In this document: positions 51,011 through 59,490 of the stretch, one piece after another
Position numbering within the stretch: position 1 is the first letter of the stretch
Layout: each line of letters opens with the position of its first letter
Assembly: GCA_963707515.1 (NCBI GenBank)
Contig: CAVPQI010000001.1
Coordinates: forward strand, 1,736,001 to 1,800,000
Reading direction: 5' to 3'
Origin: Sva-07 sp963707515
GTDB lineage: Bacteria; Actinomycetota; Acidimicrobiia; Acidimicrobiales; Ilumatobacteraceae
DNA: 64,000 bases
Made by a program: the position numbers and the translations under genes
Notes under the pieces: model-generated
Database searches by the model: none
What the model saw: only the letters and a program-made list of their open reading frames with translations
What the model was told of the DNA's origin: nothing

Positions 51011-52674
51011 CAGGCGTCGCTCCCGGCGGTCGTGGCGGTCTGGGCGGTCTGGGCGTCGAGCACCGGCTCGGCGGAGCGCAGCACGGGAAGCTCGACGAAG
51101 TTGTCGCGAGGTGCGGGCGAGGTGGTCAGCCACTCGACGGTCTGGCCGCCGAACGGGTTGTCGTCGAGGGCCGAGTCGTCGCGACGACGAGACGAGGTGC
51201 CGACGAGGCCGACGAAGGCGACCACCGTGAGCAGCATCAACACGGTGCCGACGAGGGAGATGATGTTCCACACCTCCAGGTCACCGGTGTAGAACGTGCC
51301 GGCCTCCTGATCGAGGAACCCGGCGATCCACAGCGGCACGGCAGCGATCGTGGTGGCGCCGGCGCCGAGCAGCGCCAGCGGTGCCGCCTTGGCGGCCGGG
51401 ATCGCCGGCCCCCACAGCTTGGGTGCCCAGTGGACGACGGCGCCCATCACGCCGAGGGCGGCGCCGTAGACGACGAGCAGCAGCGTGCCCTCCTCGAAGA
51501 CCGTGCCCTGCAGACCGACGTCGTCGACGGAGTACAAGAGGTTGCCGAGCACGGCGAGGAAGATCATGTCGAAGCCGAAGAAGGCGAACAGGAAGCCCGG
51601 CGCCATCGTGAACTTCGAGCCGGGTGCGGGGCGGGCGGTCTGCATCGACACGAGCAGCACGAGCAGCATCCCGACGACCGGCAAGGCGTTGAACAGCAGG
51701 TACGGGACGAGATCTTCGAGCTTGCTGCCGAGATCGTCGGTGTTGAGGCCGCTCCCGGCCCACGGCAGCGCCTGGATCGACTGCTGCGTGATGGCACCGA
51801 AGGCGGCGACGCCGACGAGCGCCACGCCACCGAAGAGGAAGCCGCGCACGGCGGTGCGGTTGCCGGCGACGATCGGCACCATCTCGGCGAAGAGCCCGAC
51901 GACCGGGATCGCCAGCAGGAGCGTCATCGGCTGGGTGAGCGCCCAACCGATCCATTCGACCACGCCGGCGTTGCCGCCGAAGCCGGTGCGACCGTTGCGG
52001 TGGTCGAGGAACAGGTAGGTGATCGTGCCGAACAGCACCGGCATCACGAGGATGAGGCCGAGCGAGTAGACGAGCGCCGACCAGGTGAACGGGGGCACCC
52101 GGCGCATCGTCATGCCCGGCGCCCGGGTGGTGAGGATCGTCGTGGCGACCGACCCGGCGGTGGCCGTGAGACCGAGCGCCATCAGGCCGATCGAGGCGAT
52201 GAACAGGTCGACCATGTCGGCGTCGGAGCCGAGCGTGCCGCCGTTGCCGGCCAGCGAGACGGCGGTCAGCACGGCACCGCCGAACCAGGTCCAGAAGCCC
52301 ATCGAGGCGAGGCGGGGGAAGGCGATCGAGCGGGCCCCGACCTGCAGCGGCACGAAGGCCACGCAGCCGGCCATCACCAGCGGCAGCAGCCCGGCGAAGA
52401 TGAGGCTCATCCGCTGGGCGTCGAGCAGCTGCGGGAGGATGTCGGGGTCGATCGTGGCGTCGGTGCCGTCGAGGCGCTCGATGCCGAGCGCCACGTTGAC
52501 GGCGAGGGCGACGAGCAGACCGAGCAGGCCGGCACCGAGGTAGAGGCGCCCGGTGACCTTGTGGTCGGTCGAGGTGAAGAGCTCGACGATCCGACGCGCC
52601 GCGGTCGCGGCATCACCGTCGGAGTCGCTCGGGGCGACCGCGACTGCGTCGGGACGAGAATCGATGGTGGTCAT
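51010..52674 (-). CDS. Ligandless subunit I paralogue of heme-copper oxidase
   Basis: 554 residues with about twelve helices and clear end-to-end similarity to CtaD: FVPLQVGARSIAFPRLASMG, TTRAPGMTMRRVPPFTWSAL, AALGVMGAVVHWAPKLWG and a tail EWLTTSPAPRDNF matching CtaD EWITTNPPKEHNF. All redox ligands are replaced: heme a His 98 by Gln 87, HPEVY by QPMTL (His to Gln 248 and Tyr to Leu 252), the CuB HH by Gln 297-Gln 298, and AHFHY by EGTLL (Gly 396, Leu 398). The D-channel Asp is Ser. It cannot bind heme or CuB in the usual way. It is the first gene of the oxidase operon. Confidence 0.88.
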   Translation of the reverse strand: MTTIDSRPDAVAVAPSDSDGDAATAARRIVELFTSTDHKVTGRLYLGAGLLGLLVALAVNVALGIERLDGTDATIDPDILPQLLDAQRMSLIFAGLLPLVMAGCVAFVPLQVGARSIAFPRLASMGFWTWFGGAVLTAVSLAGNGGTLGSDADMVDLFIASIGLMALGLTATAGSVATTILTTRAPGMTMRRVPPFTWSALVYSLGLILVMPVLFGTITYLFLDHRNGRTGFGGNAGVVEWIGWALTQPMTLLLAIPVVGLFAEMVPIVAGNRTAVRGFLFGGVALVGVAAFGAITQQSIQALPWAGSGLNTDDLGSKLEDLVPYLLFNALPVVGMLLVLLVSMQTARPAPGSKFTMAPGFLFAFFGFDMIFLAVLGNLLYSVDDVGLQGTVFEEGTLLLVVYGAALGVMGAVVHWAPKLWGPAIPAAKAAPLALLGAGATTIAAVPLWIAGFLDQEAGTFYTGDLEVWNIISLVGTVLMLLTVVAFVGLVGTSSRRRDDSALDDNPFGGQTVEWLTTSPAPRDNFVELPVLRSAEPVLDAQTAQTATTAGSDA

Positions 52675-52841
52675 ACGGCTTGGGCACTCACTTGTCTGAG
52701 TTCGGAACGTGGCGGGGCACGACGACGGCGAGACTACTTGGATCGTCCTCCGGAGCCCGAAATCGTCTCACGATCCTGGCGATGTGACGATTGGCATCGG
52801 GGTGGCACCGGACGGGCACGGAAGACGGTCGTCCGGGCGGC

Positions 52842-53789
52842 TCACCAGCCGTTCCGCACGAGGACGTCGACGGTCATGGCGCCGAAGAGCACGGTCACGT
52901 AGGTGATCGAGAAACCGAACAGGCGCATGCTGGCGGACGGGGTCGGGTGGCGGCCGAGGGCGAACGTGCCACCGAGGAAGATGGCGCCGAGCACGCCGGC
53001 GGTGATGCCGTAGATCCAGCCGAGGTCGGCGACGGGGATCAGCACGAGCGTGGCGACGACGAGGCCGGCGGTGTAGGCGATCATCTGCCGGACCGCTTCT
53101 TCCAGCGGCACGACCGTGGGCAGCATCGGGACGTCGGCGGCGCGGTAGTCGTCGGCGTACTTGACCGCCAGCGCCCAGAAGTGCGGCGGCGTCCACAAGA
53201 ACATGGCGATGAACAGCACGATCGGCGCCCACGACAGCGAGTTCTGGACGGCGGCCCAGCCGACGAGCACGGGCACGGCGCCGGCGGCACCGCCGATGAC
53301 GATGTTCTGGCGGCTGGTGCGCTTCAACCACAACGTGTACACGCCGATGTAGAAGGCGGCGGCACTGAGGGCGAGCACCGCCGTGAGGAGGTTGGCGCCG
53401 AGCCACAACACGACGAAGGCCGCCGCTTGGAGGGTGAGGGCGAAGATCAGCGCGTTGCGCGGGGCGATGACGCCGGTGACCAGCGGGCGCGTCTTGGTGC
53501 GCTCCATCAGGGCGTCGATGTCGCGGTCGACGTACATGTTGACGGCGTTGGCGCCGCCCGCCGACAGGCTGCCGCCGACGAGGGCGACGAGCACCAGGCT
53601 CCACGACGGCCAGCCACCTTCGGCGAGGACCATCGTCGGGATGGTCGTGATCAGCAGCAGCTCGATGATGCGCGGCTTGGTCAGGGCGATGTACGCGCCG
53701 ACGACGCTGGTGGGGGTCCGCCGGCTGCCGTGCGCCACGCCGCCCGGTGCCAGCCGGGACGGGACGAGAGGTCGACTGCCGACGGCCAT
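52842..53789 (-). CDS. ctaB: Heme O synthase (protoheme IX farnesyltransferase)
   Basis: 315 residues with about eight membrane helices, UbiA family. Substrate-binding Asp motifs are NMYVDRDIDALMERTKTRPL and KYADDYRAADVPMLP. Transfers farnesyl to heme b for oxidase heme O/A. The start ATG 53789 is chosen because it has -10-like TACGAT 9 bases upstream; longer reading frames add a basic tail. It lies 167 bases ahead of the oxidase operon on the same strand; that gap shows only a candidate -10 TAGTCT (complement 52731-52736). Confidence 0.92.
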   Translation of the reverse strand: MAVGSRPLVPSRLAPGGVAHGSRRTPTSVVGAYIALTKPRIIELLLITTIPTMVLAEGGWPSWSLVLVALVGGSLSAGGANAVNMYVDRDIDALMERTKTRPLVTGVIAPRNALIFALTLQAAAFVVLWLGANLLTAVLALSAAAFYIGVYTLWLKRTSRQNIVIGGAAGAVPVLVGWAAVQNSLSWAPIVLFIAMFLWTPPHFWALAVKYADDYRAADVPMLPTVVPLEEAVRQMIAYTAGLVVATLVLIPVADLGWIYGITAGVLGAIFLGGTFALGRHPTPSASMRLFGFSITYVTVLFGAMTVDVLVRNGW

Positions 53790-53859
53790 GACCGCGCCAT
53801 CGTACGGCCCCCTTCGACGCGCGCCCAACCGTCATCTCGCGCGCGCTGCCGCCGGCGGG

Positions 53860-54100
53860 GCGCCAGCGAGCATTCCTGGCGCCGGGCCGACCAGCCGTGG
53901 CCAACCATTAAATTGCGGTGAGGCCCCGCAAGATGGTGGTGCGGCCGCCGCCGCGAGCGCCAGCGAGCAAGGCTGGCGCCGGGCCGACCAGCCGTGGCCA
54001 ACCACCAAATTGCGGTGAGGTCCGGCAAGGTGGTGGGCGTGGCGCCGGGCCGACCAGCCGTGGCCAACCACCAAATTGCGGTGAGGCCCGGCAAGATGGT
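53860..54100. repeat. Three-copy direct repeat array between ctaB and clpS
   Basis: Three near-identical ~57-bp blocks start at 53878, 53975 and 54041 (shared GCCGGGCCGACCAGCCGTGG, then AAATTGCGGTGAGG and CAAG-TGGTG). Copies 1 and 2 are preceded by an 8-bp hairpin GCGCCAGC/GCTGGCGC-type unit, imperfect in copy 1. Spacings are 97 and 66 bp. The last copy ends at the clpS start, so its CAAGAT may be the clpS -10. No coding sense is seen in any frame, and this fills the 314-bp gap. Confidence 0.8.
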
Positions 54101-54103
54101 GAG

Positions 54104-54409
54104 GTGCCGACGACGCTCGAACCGACCCGGGTGCAGGAACCCGACGTCGACGAGGCGACCGCGATCGACCGTCCGTGGGTCGTGCTCGTCTGGAACGACC
54201 CGGTCAACCTGATGAGCTACGTCACGTACGTGTTCCAGAAGCTGTTCGGCTACTCCAAGGAGAAGGCCACCGAGCTGATGCTCGACGTGCACGAGAAAGG
54301 TCGGGCCGTCGTTGCCACCTGCGGGCGCGAGGAGGCCGAGATGCACGTCTTCCGCCTCCACGAGCACAGCTTGTGGGCGACGATGGAACACGATGGCCCG
54401 TCGTCGTAA
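54104..54409 (+). CDS. clpS: ATP-dependent Clp protease adaptor
   Basis: 101 residues. Typical ClpS core: WVVLVWNDPVNLMSYVTYVF, with the N-degron pocket Asn-Asp, KEKATELMLDVHEKGRAVV and a C-terminal EAEMHVFRLHEHSLWATME. It delivers N-end-rule substrates to ClpAP/ClpCP. GTG 54104 is chosen because it lies right after the repeat array and gives the usual length; longer reading frames only translate repeats. The 3' end overlaps the DUF2017 gene, a common actinobacterial pairing. Confidence 0.92.
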   Translation: MPTTLEPTRVQEPDVDEATAIDRPWVVLVWNDPVNLMSYVTYVFQKLFGYSKEKATELMLDVHEKGRAVVATCGREEAEMHVFRLHEHSLWATMEHDGPSS

Positions 54410-54869
54410 GTTCGTCCCCCCGGTCGCCGTCGATGACGATGGTTGGCGGATCACCCTCGACGCCGAGGAGAAGGTGCTCCTCATCAGGTTGATGGACGAG
54501 CTCGCTGAGCTCATGGTCGACGGCGACAACGAGCTCGTCCGCCGCCTGTTCCCCACCGCCTACCCGGACGACGACGAGAAGGAAGCCGAGTACCAGCGCC
54601 TGATGCGCGAGGAGCTGGTGACCTCGCGGATGTCGTCGATCGAGACGGTCAAGGGTGCCCTCGACCCCGAGCGCACGACGCCCCTCGACGAGGGCGAGAC
54701 GATCGCCTTCTTGCAGTCGGTCAACGCCGTCCGCCTCGTGCTCGGGACGATGCTCGGCATCACCGACGACGATGCCGCCGACGAAGCCGACGAGCTCAAC
54801 ACCCCCGAGCACCACCTCTACGACTTCTTGTCGTGGCTGCTCGAGTGGACCGTCCGCGCCCTCTCCTGA
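54393..54869 (+). CDS. DUF2017 family protein
   Basis: 158 residues, soluble and acidic, with helices including ITLDAEEKVLLIRLMDELAE, LFPTAYPDDDEKEAEYQRLM and LNTPEHHLYDFLSWLLEWT. DUF2017 genes directly follow clpS in many actinobacteria, so it may act with the ClpS adaptor or its substrates. ATG 54393 overlaps the end of clpS by 17 bases. Molecular role is unknown. Confidence 0.85.
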   Translation: MARRRKFVPPVAVDDDGWRITLDAEEKVLLIRLMDELAELMVDGDNELVRRLFPTAYPDDDEKEAEYQRLMREELVTSRMSSIETVKGALDPERTTPLDEGETIAFLQSVNAVRLVLGTMLGITDDDAADEADELNTPEHHLYDFLSWLLEWTVRALS

Positions 54870-54896
54870 CCCGCCGCACTCATCCGCATCCCGCCC

Positions 54897-55012
54897 GCGA
54901 TGAGCGAACGGCCCGGCTGTCGGGCCACTCGCTCACATCGATCGCCCCTGCTTCCGGCACCAGCGGGCGGCGATGAGCGAGCGGTCCAGGTGTCGGACGC
55001 TTGGCTCATCGC
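54897..55012. repeat. Two similar tandem hairpins after the clpS operon
   Basis: Both units begin GCGATGAGCGA and end in a matching arm: 54897-54940 (imperfect, arm ACATCG) and 54970-55012 (perfect 9-bp stem GCGATGAGC/GCTCATCGC). They share the inner TGTCGG region. They may be terminators of clpS-DUF2017 or operators of the tad operon. The rest of 54870-55159 holds a -10-like TAGGGT (55113-55118). Confidence 0.6.
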
Positions 55013-55159
55013 GGCGGTTGATTTCCGGCGGGGCGGGGTCATCACCCACTGGAGGGCATGGGAGCAGCGTCGACGCCTGACCCCGGCGGAATCGAGCCCG
55101 CTCAGCGCGCAGTAGGGTCTGCGAATTCACCGGGGGTTGGTGTCGAGAAGGGGAGACGG

Positions 55160-55771
55160 TTGGTCACTCCGGCAGCAGCAGTGGGCTCGAGGGCGGTCGA
55201 GTCGGTCCACAGCGTTCGACGGCTCGACGCGATCGCCGTCGGCGCCGCGGTGGCGGGCGCCTGCGCCCTGCTGCTCGGTGTCGTCGCCGGCTCGACGCCG
55301 GTCGCCTCCGCCACTGCGGTCGGGCTGCTGATTCCGGCAGCGATCGTCGACCTGCGCATACGGCGACTGCCGGACCTGTGGGTCGGGGCAGCCGCCGTGG
55401 GGTTCATGGTCACCGCCGCCCTCTCGTCGTCGATCGACCAGGCCGCGGCCGCACCGCCGATCGGGTCGACGTTGGCCGGCATCGCGGTCCTGGCCGGACC
55501 GATCCTCGTCCTCCACCTCGTCGCCCCCGCTGCGATGGGGTTCGGCGACGTCAAGGCAGCCGCCGTGCTCGGCGCCGCCACGGGGTACGTCGACTGGCGC
55601 CTGACACTGGTGGCCTCGACGCTCGCCGCCGGCACTGCCGGCGCTGTCGGCATCGCCGCACGGTTGCGCACCGTGCCGTTCGGGCCGTTCCTCGTGGCCA
55701 GTGCGGTGATCGTGCTGTTGACCGACCACGTCTGGCTCTTGGGTCTGGTGCCCGACGGGAGTGCCCCGTGA
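55160..55771 (+). CDS. Prepilin peptidase (TadV-like)
   Basis: About 203 residues with six or so membrane helices, A24-type aspartyl protease: catalytic Asp residues in LIPAAIVDLRIRRLPD and MGFGDVKAAAVLG (GxGD). It processes the Flp prepilin and TadE-like pseudopilins encoded downstream. TTG 55160 has GGGGAG a few bases upstream; an upstream GTG-frame extension is possible. The -10-like TAGGGT at 55113-55118 could drive the whole tad operon. Confidence 0.78.
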   Translation: MVTPAAAVGSRAVESVHSVRRLDAIAVGAAVAGACALLLGVVAGSTPVASATAVGLLIPAAIVDLRIRRLPDLWVGAAAVGFMVTAALSSSIDQAAAAPPIGSTLAGIAVLAGPILVLHLVAPAAMGFGDVKAAAVLGAATGYVDWRLTLVASTLAAGTAGAVGIAARLRTVPFGPFLVASAVIVLLTDHVWLLGLVPDGSAP

Positions 55772-56436
55772 CCGACACCCGCCCCCGAACGGTGGACACC
55801 GCCACCAACGGCACCGCGCCCGGCGCGGGGTTCCAGCCGGCCAACCGCCGCCGCAACCGGATCGCCATCGGCGTGCTGCTGGTGGCACTCGCCGTGGGCG
55901 GCAACGCCCTCGTCTACGCCACGCTCAACCAGGCGCGACCGGTGGTGCAGGTCGTCGCGGATGTGCCGGCGGGGACGCAGCTGACGGCCGACATGTTGCG
56001 CACGGTCGACGTCGATGCCGACGCGACCGTCAACGTGATCGCCGGCGACGACCTCGACTCGCTCGTCGGCCAGTACGCCAAGGTGCGGTTGGTGTCCGGC
56101 TCGCTGGTGGTCGCCGAATCGCTGCAGCCCGAGCCGCTGGTGTCACCCGGCAGCGCCATCGTCGCCGTGCAGGTCCGGCAAGGTTCGCTGCCGAGCGGGC
56201 TGCGCGAGCGGGTGCCGGTCGTGCTGGTCGTGCCCTCCTCTGCCGACGACGGGTCGCCGACCTCGATCGAGGGTCGCGTCGTCGGCCTGCCGCGCGAGAC
56301 CAGCACGGCCTTGGGGCTCGAGTCGCTGTCGGTCGAAGTGGCCCGCGAGGAAGCGCCACTCCTCGCCGCCGCCGACGACATACGGGTGGTGCTCGTCGAA
56401 CCGTCCGCCGATCCCGCCGAGGTGGAGGACGGCTGA
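55768..56436 (+). CDS. SAF-domain pilus assembly protein (CpaB/RcpC-like)
   Basis: 222 residues: a basic N-terminus, one membrane helix (about 31-50) and a SAF domain with ADVPAGTQLTADMLRTVDVD and QYAKVRLVSGSLVVAESLQ. Such proteins sit on the outer face and may gate or stabilise Flp pilus assembly. GTG 55768 overlaps the stop of the peptidase gene (GTGA). Confidence 0.8.
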   Translation: MTDTRPRTVDTATNGTAPGAGFQPANRRRNRIAIGVLLVALAVGGNALVYATLNQARPVVQVVADVPAGTQLTADMLRTVDVDADATVNVIAGDDLDSLVGQYAKVRLVSGSLVVAESLQPEPLVSPGSAIVAVQVRQGSLPSGLRERVPVVLVVPSSADDGSPTSIEGRVVGLPRETSTALGLESLSVEVAREEAPLLAAADDIRVVLVEPSADPAEVEDG

Positions 56437-57224
56437 TGCCGCTCGTGGCGGTGACCGGCGACTGCACCACGACAACCTGTGTCGCGCTCGCCGCCGGGTG
56501 GCCGACCGACGACGAGCTGACGATCCTCGAAGCCGACCCCACGGGCGGGTCGCTCGCCGCCTGGCTCGACACACCGAGCACACCATCGCTGGCGACGATC
56601 GTCGCCAACGCCGGCGGTGTCGCCGCTGCGTCCACGGCGCGGACGATCGACGTCATGACCCAGCGCAGCGAGTCCGGCATCCGCTTCGTCGCCGCGCCGG
56701 CTCGGTCTGCCGCTGCACGGCGGGCACTCGACGAGGCGGCGACCAGCGTCGTGCCGGTATTGGCCCGTGCCACCGGCGTGACGATCGCCGACTGCGGTCG
56801 CCCGCACCCGAGCGATTCCGTGGTGCCGGCGATGGTCCCGGCGATCGCCCTGGCGTCGGTCGTGGTCGTCGTTCACCGTCAGGACACGTCATCGGCTGGT
56901 GCGGCCGCGGTCCGCCTGGAACGGCTCGTCGAGGGCGTCGAACAGCTGGCCACGTCGTCGGCGACGGTCGTGTTGGCGGTCATCGGCGACCAGCCGTTCG
57001 ACCCCGCCGAGATCGCCGTCTTCGTCGATGAGGCGCTGCCCGGCATCGTCGGCCTTCGGGCGACGTTCGCCGACGATCCGCTCAGCGCCGCCGTGCTGGC
57101 GGGACGCGTCGGCGTGTCCGGGAAGCGACTGCGCCGGCTGCCACTGCTGCGCAGCGCCGCGCAGGCCGCGCTCGTCACCCGTGAGGCGTTGAGCGCCAGG
57201 GACCTCGCAGGAGCGCCGCGGTGA
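56436..57224 (+). CDS. TadZ/CpaE-like P-loop protein, degenerate
   Basis: 262 residues, MinD/ParA-like fold inferred from ILEADPTGGSLAAWLD and strand-helix spacing. The Walker A position reads VTGDCTTTTCVALAAGWP, lacking the GKGG/GKT lysine, so it is probably not an active ATPase; TadZ homologues are often degenerate too. It would localise the pilus machine. ATG 56436 shares one base with the preceding TGA and the stop overlaps tadA. Confidence 0.7.
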   Translation: MPLVAVTGDCTTTTCVALAAGWPTDDELTILEADPTGGSLAAWLDTPSTPSLATIVANAGGVAAASTARTIDVMTQRSESGIRFVAAPARSAAARRALDEAATSVVPVLARATGVTIADCGRPHPSDSVVPAMVPAIALASVVVVVHRQDTSSAGAAAVRLERLVEGVEQLATSSATVVLAVIGDQPFDPAEIAVFVDEALPGIVGLRATFADDPLSAAVLAGRVGVSGKRLRRLPLLRSAAQAALVTREALSARDLAGAPR

Positions 57225-58645
57225 CGTTGCAACTGCAGCGCGTCGGCGACCCGTCCGATCCCAGTCGTGCGGGCGACACCGCCGACGCGGTCGCCGTGAT
57301 CACCGACCGTGTCGCCGCCCGGCTGATCGATGCCATCGAGCATGACGACGCTGCTCGCGCCGACCGCCGGCTCGCCGGCGTTCCGCTCGCCGGCGACGAG
57401 CGTCGACAGCAGCTCCTCGTCGGTGCGTGGATCGGCGAGGAGGTGACGACGCTCAACGAGGAGCGCCTGCAGCGCGGCCTTCGTCCGCTCGGGGAGAGCG
57501 ACGAACAGGTCGTTCGGGGGCGTGTCGTCGCCGAGCTCACCGGCGCCGGCCCGCTCGAGCCGTACCTCACCGACCCGCTCGTCGAGGAGATCGACGTCAA
57601 CGGCCCGATCTCGACGTGGGTGACGTACACCGACGGACGGAAGGTCGACGTCGGCGCACTCTGGAGCTCGGCCGCCGAGCTGACCGCCTTCCAGAAGCGC
57701 CTCGCGCTGCGGATGACCGGCACCGGCGAGGGCCGGCTCGACACGTCGTCGCCGATGCTGACACTGCAGACCCGCGACGGATCGCGGGTGGTGATGGTGC
57801 TCGGCGGATCGAGCGAGCACGGCGTGTCGACGCACCCTCGGCTGGCGATCCGCCGCTTCGTCGTCCGCCACGTCGGACTCGACGGGCTCGCTGACCTCGG
57901 GCTCTTCCCGCGAGCGCTGGTCGAGCAGCTGCGGGCCCTCGTGCGCTGCGGCTTCACGATCCTCGTGTCCGGCCCGCCCGGTGCCGGCAAGACGACGCTA
58001 CTCACCGAGCTGCTCGGCGAGGTGAGCCCGCTCGAGCGGATCATCACCGTCGAGAAGAATCTCCTCGAGTTGCGGCTCGAGGACGACCCGCGCCATCCCG
58101 ATGCACCGGCGCTGTTCACCCGTCAGGCGAACGCCGAGGGCGAGGGGGAGATCACCACCCGCCAACTCGTCGAGTTGACGCGCCGGCTCAACCCCGACCG
58201 CGTCGTCGTCGGCGAGCTCGTCGAGGACGAAGCGCTCGACATGCTCGACGTCGCCTCGATGTGCAAGCGCGGGTCGCTGGCGACGATCCACGCCCACACC
58301 GCCGACATCGTGTTGCAGCGGCTGGCCTACTACGTGTCGAAGTCGAACACGAACCTGCCCGAGTTCGCCGTGTGGTCGCTGATCGCCCAGACCGTGGATT
58401 TCGTGGTCCACATCGACCTGGTTCGCAACGCCGTCGAGGAGCAGGCGGCGCAACGCCGCGTGACGTCGATCATCGAGGTCGGTGGGCTCGGCGAGTCCGG
58501 CGGCGTGTCGAGCACCGAGGTCTGGTCGCTGTCGGGCCACGACGAGCTGGTGCAGGTGGCGCCGTTGTCGCAGCGGCATCTCGCCCGGCTGCGCCTCGCC
58601 GGGTACGGCGCCGAACTGTTCGCCGTGACGGGAGCGATCCGGTGA
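57221..58645 (+). CDS. tadA: TadA/CpaF secretion ATPase
   Basis: 474 residues, type II/IV secretion ATPase. Walker A is SGPPGAGKTTLL (GPPGAGKT, 251-258), with an Asp-box region EKNLLELRLEDD and a Walker B-like RVVVGELVEDEALDML, then the His box TIHAHTADIVLQRL. It powers Flp pilus assembly. It overlaps the TadZ-like gene by four bases (GTGA) and tadB follows with another overlap. Confidence 0.93.
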   Translation: MTLQLQRVGDPSDPSRAGDTADAVAVITDRVAARLIDAIEHDDAARADRRLAGVPLAGDERRQQLLVGAWIGEEVTTLNEERLQRGLRPLGESDEQVVRGRVVAELTGAGPLEPYLTDPLVEEIDVNGPISTWVTYTDGRKVDVGALWSSAAELTAFQKRLALRMTGTGEGRLDTSSPMLTLQTRDGSRVVMVLGGSSEHGVSTHPRLAIRRFVVRHVGLDGLADLGLFPRALVEQLRALVRCGFTILVSGPPGAGKTTLLTELLGEVSPLERIITVEKNLLELRLEDDPRHPDAPALFTRQANAEGEGEITTRQLVELTRRLNPDRVVVGELVEDEALDMLDVASMCKRGSLATIHAHTADIVLQRLAYYVSKSNTNLPEFAVWSLIAQTVDFVVHIDLVRNAVEEQAAQRRVTSIIEVGGLGESGGVSSTEVWSLSGHDELVQVAPLSQRHLARLRLAGYGAELFAVTGAIR

Positions 58646-59490
58646 GCGTGCCGGTCGCCGTGCTCGTGCTGGCGACCGCGGCCGGCGTGATCGGCGTGTT
58701 GCTGATCGCCACACCGCCCGACGCCGCGCCGTCGGGTGCGTCGCGCCGCCGTCCGGTCGAGCCCGGGATGGCGGCGCGGTTCGTCGTCGCCGGCGCCGTC
58801 ACCCTCCTCGTCGTCGCTGCATCCGGATGGCTCCTCCCCGCGTTGATCGTCGGGGTCGGCACGTGGCTGGCGGTCACCGCGTGGCAACGGCGCGACCGTC
58901 GCGGCGCGGCCTCCGTCGAACGCATCGACGCCATCGCCTCGTGGATCGAGAACCTGCGCGACGTGCTCGTCGCCGGCGACCAGCCGATCGGGGCGATCAA
59001 CGCGACCGTCACGACCTGCCCCGCCGCCATCCGTCCGGCGGTACGGCGCCTCGCCGCGGGCCTCGGGCGTCAGGATCCGGCGATCGTCTTCCGCCGCTTC
59101 GCGGACGACCTCGACGACCCGCTCGGCGACCTCGTCGCGGCCGGCCTGCTGATCGCCGTGCAACGCGGCGCACGGACCGCCGGGGTGCTGAGCGCCCTCG
59201 CCGACCAGGCGCGACGTCAGGCGGATCGCCGCCGCCTCGTCGAGGCCGAGCGGGCACCCGTCCAGCGCGAGGTGCTGCTGTTGACGTTGTTCATGGGCTC
59301 GCTCGTGCTCGGCCTGCTCGTGTTCGGCCGCGCCGACTACCTGTCGGCGTACGACAGTGCCGGAGGTCAGCTCTTCCTCGCCGTCGTGCTGGCGATCTAC
59401 GCCTTGTTGTTGCTGCGCGTGCAACGCCTCGCCCGCTACCCGCTGCCGGCGAGGTTCCTCACCGGCGCTCGATCGGGAGGAGCCGGCTGA
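58642..59490 (+). CDS. tadB: TadB-like inner-membrane platform protein
   Basis: 282 residues. N-terminal membrane helices, a cytoplasmic T2SSF domain (GLGRQDPAIVFRRFADDLDDPLGDLVAAGLLIAV, AQRGARTAGVLSALADQ) and two C-terminal helices. It forms part of the platform that TadA drives. GTG 58642 overlaps the tadA TGA. Confidence 0.85.
   Translation: MSVPVAVLVLATAAGVIGVLLIATPPDAAPSGASRRRPVEPGMAARFVVAGAVTLLVVAASGWLLPALIVGVGTWLAVTAWQRRDRRGAASVERIDAIASWIENLRDVLVAGDQPIGAINATVTTCPAAIRPAVRRLAAGLGRQDPAIVFRRFADDLDDPLGDLVAAGLLIAVQRGARTAGVLSALADQARRQADRRRLVEAERAPVQREVLLLTLFMGSLVLGLLVFGRADYLSAYDSAGGQLFLAVVLAIYALLLLRVQRLARYPLPARFLTGARSGGAG

Noticed and set aside
53918..54103. N-terminal extension of clpS through the repeats (RGQPPNCGE units)
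   Set aside because: It only translates the DNA repeats and would give ClpS an unprecedented extension; GTG 54104 gives the family length.
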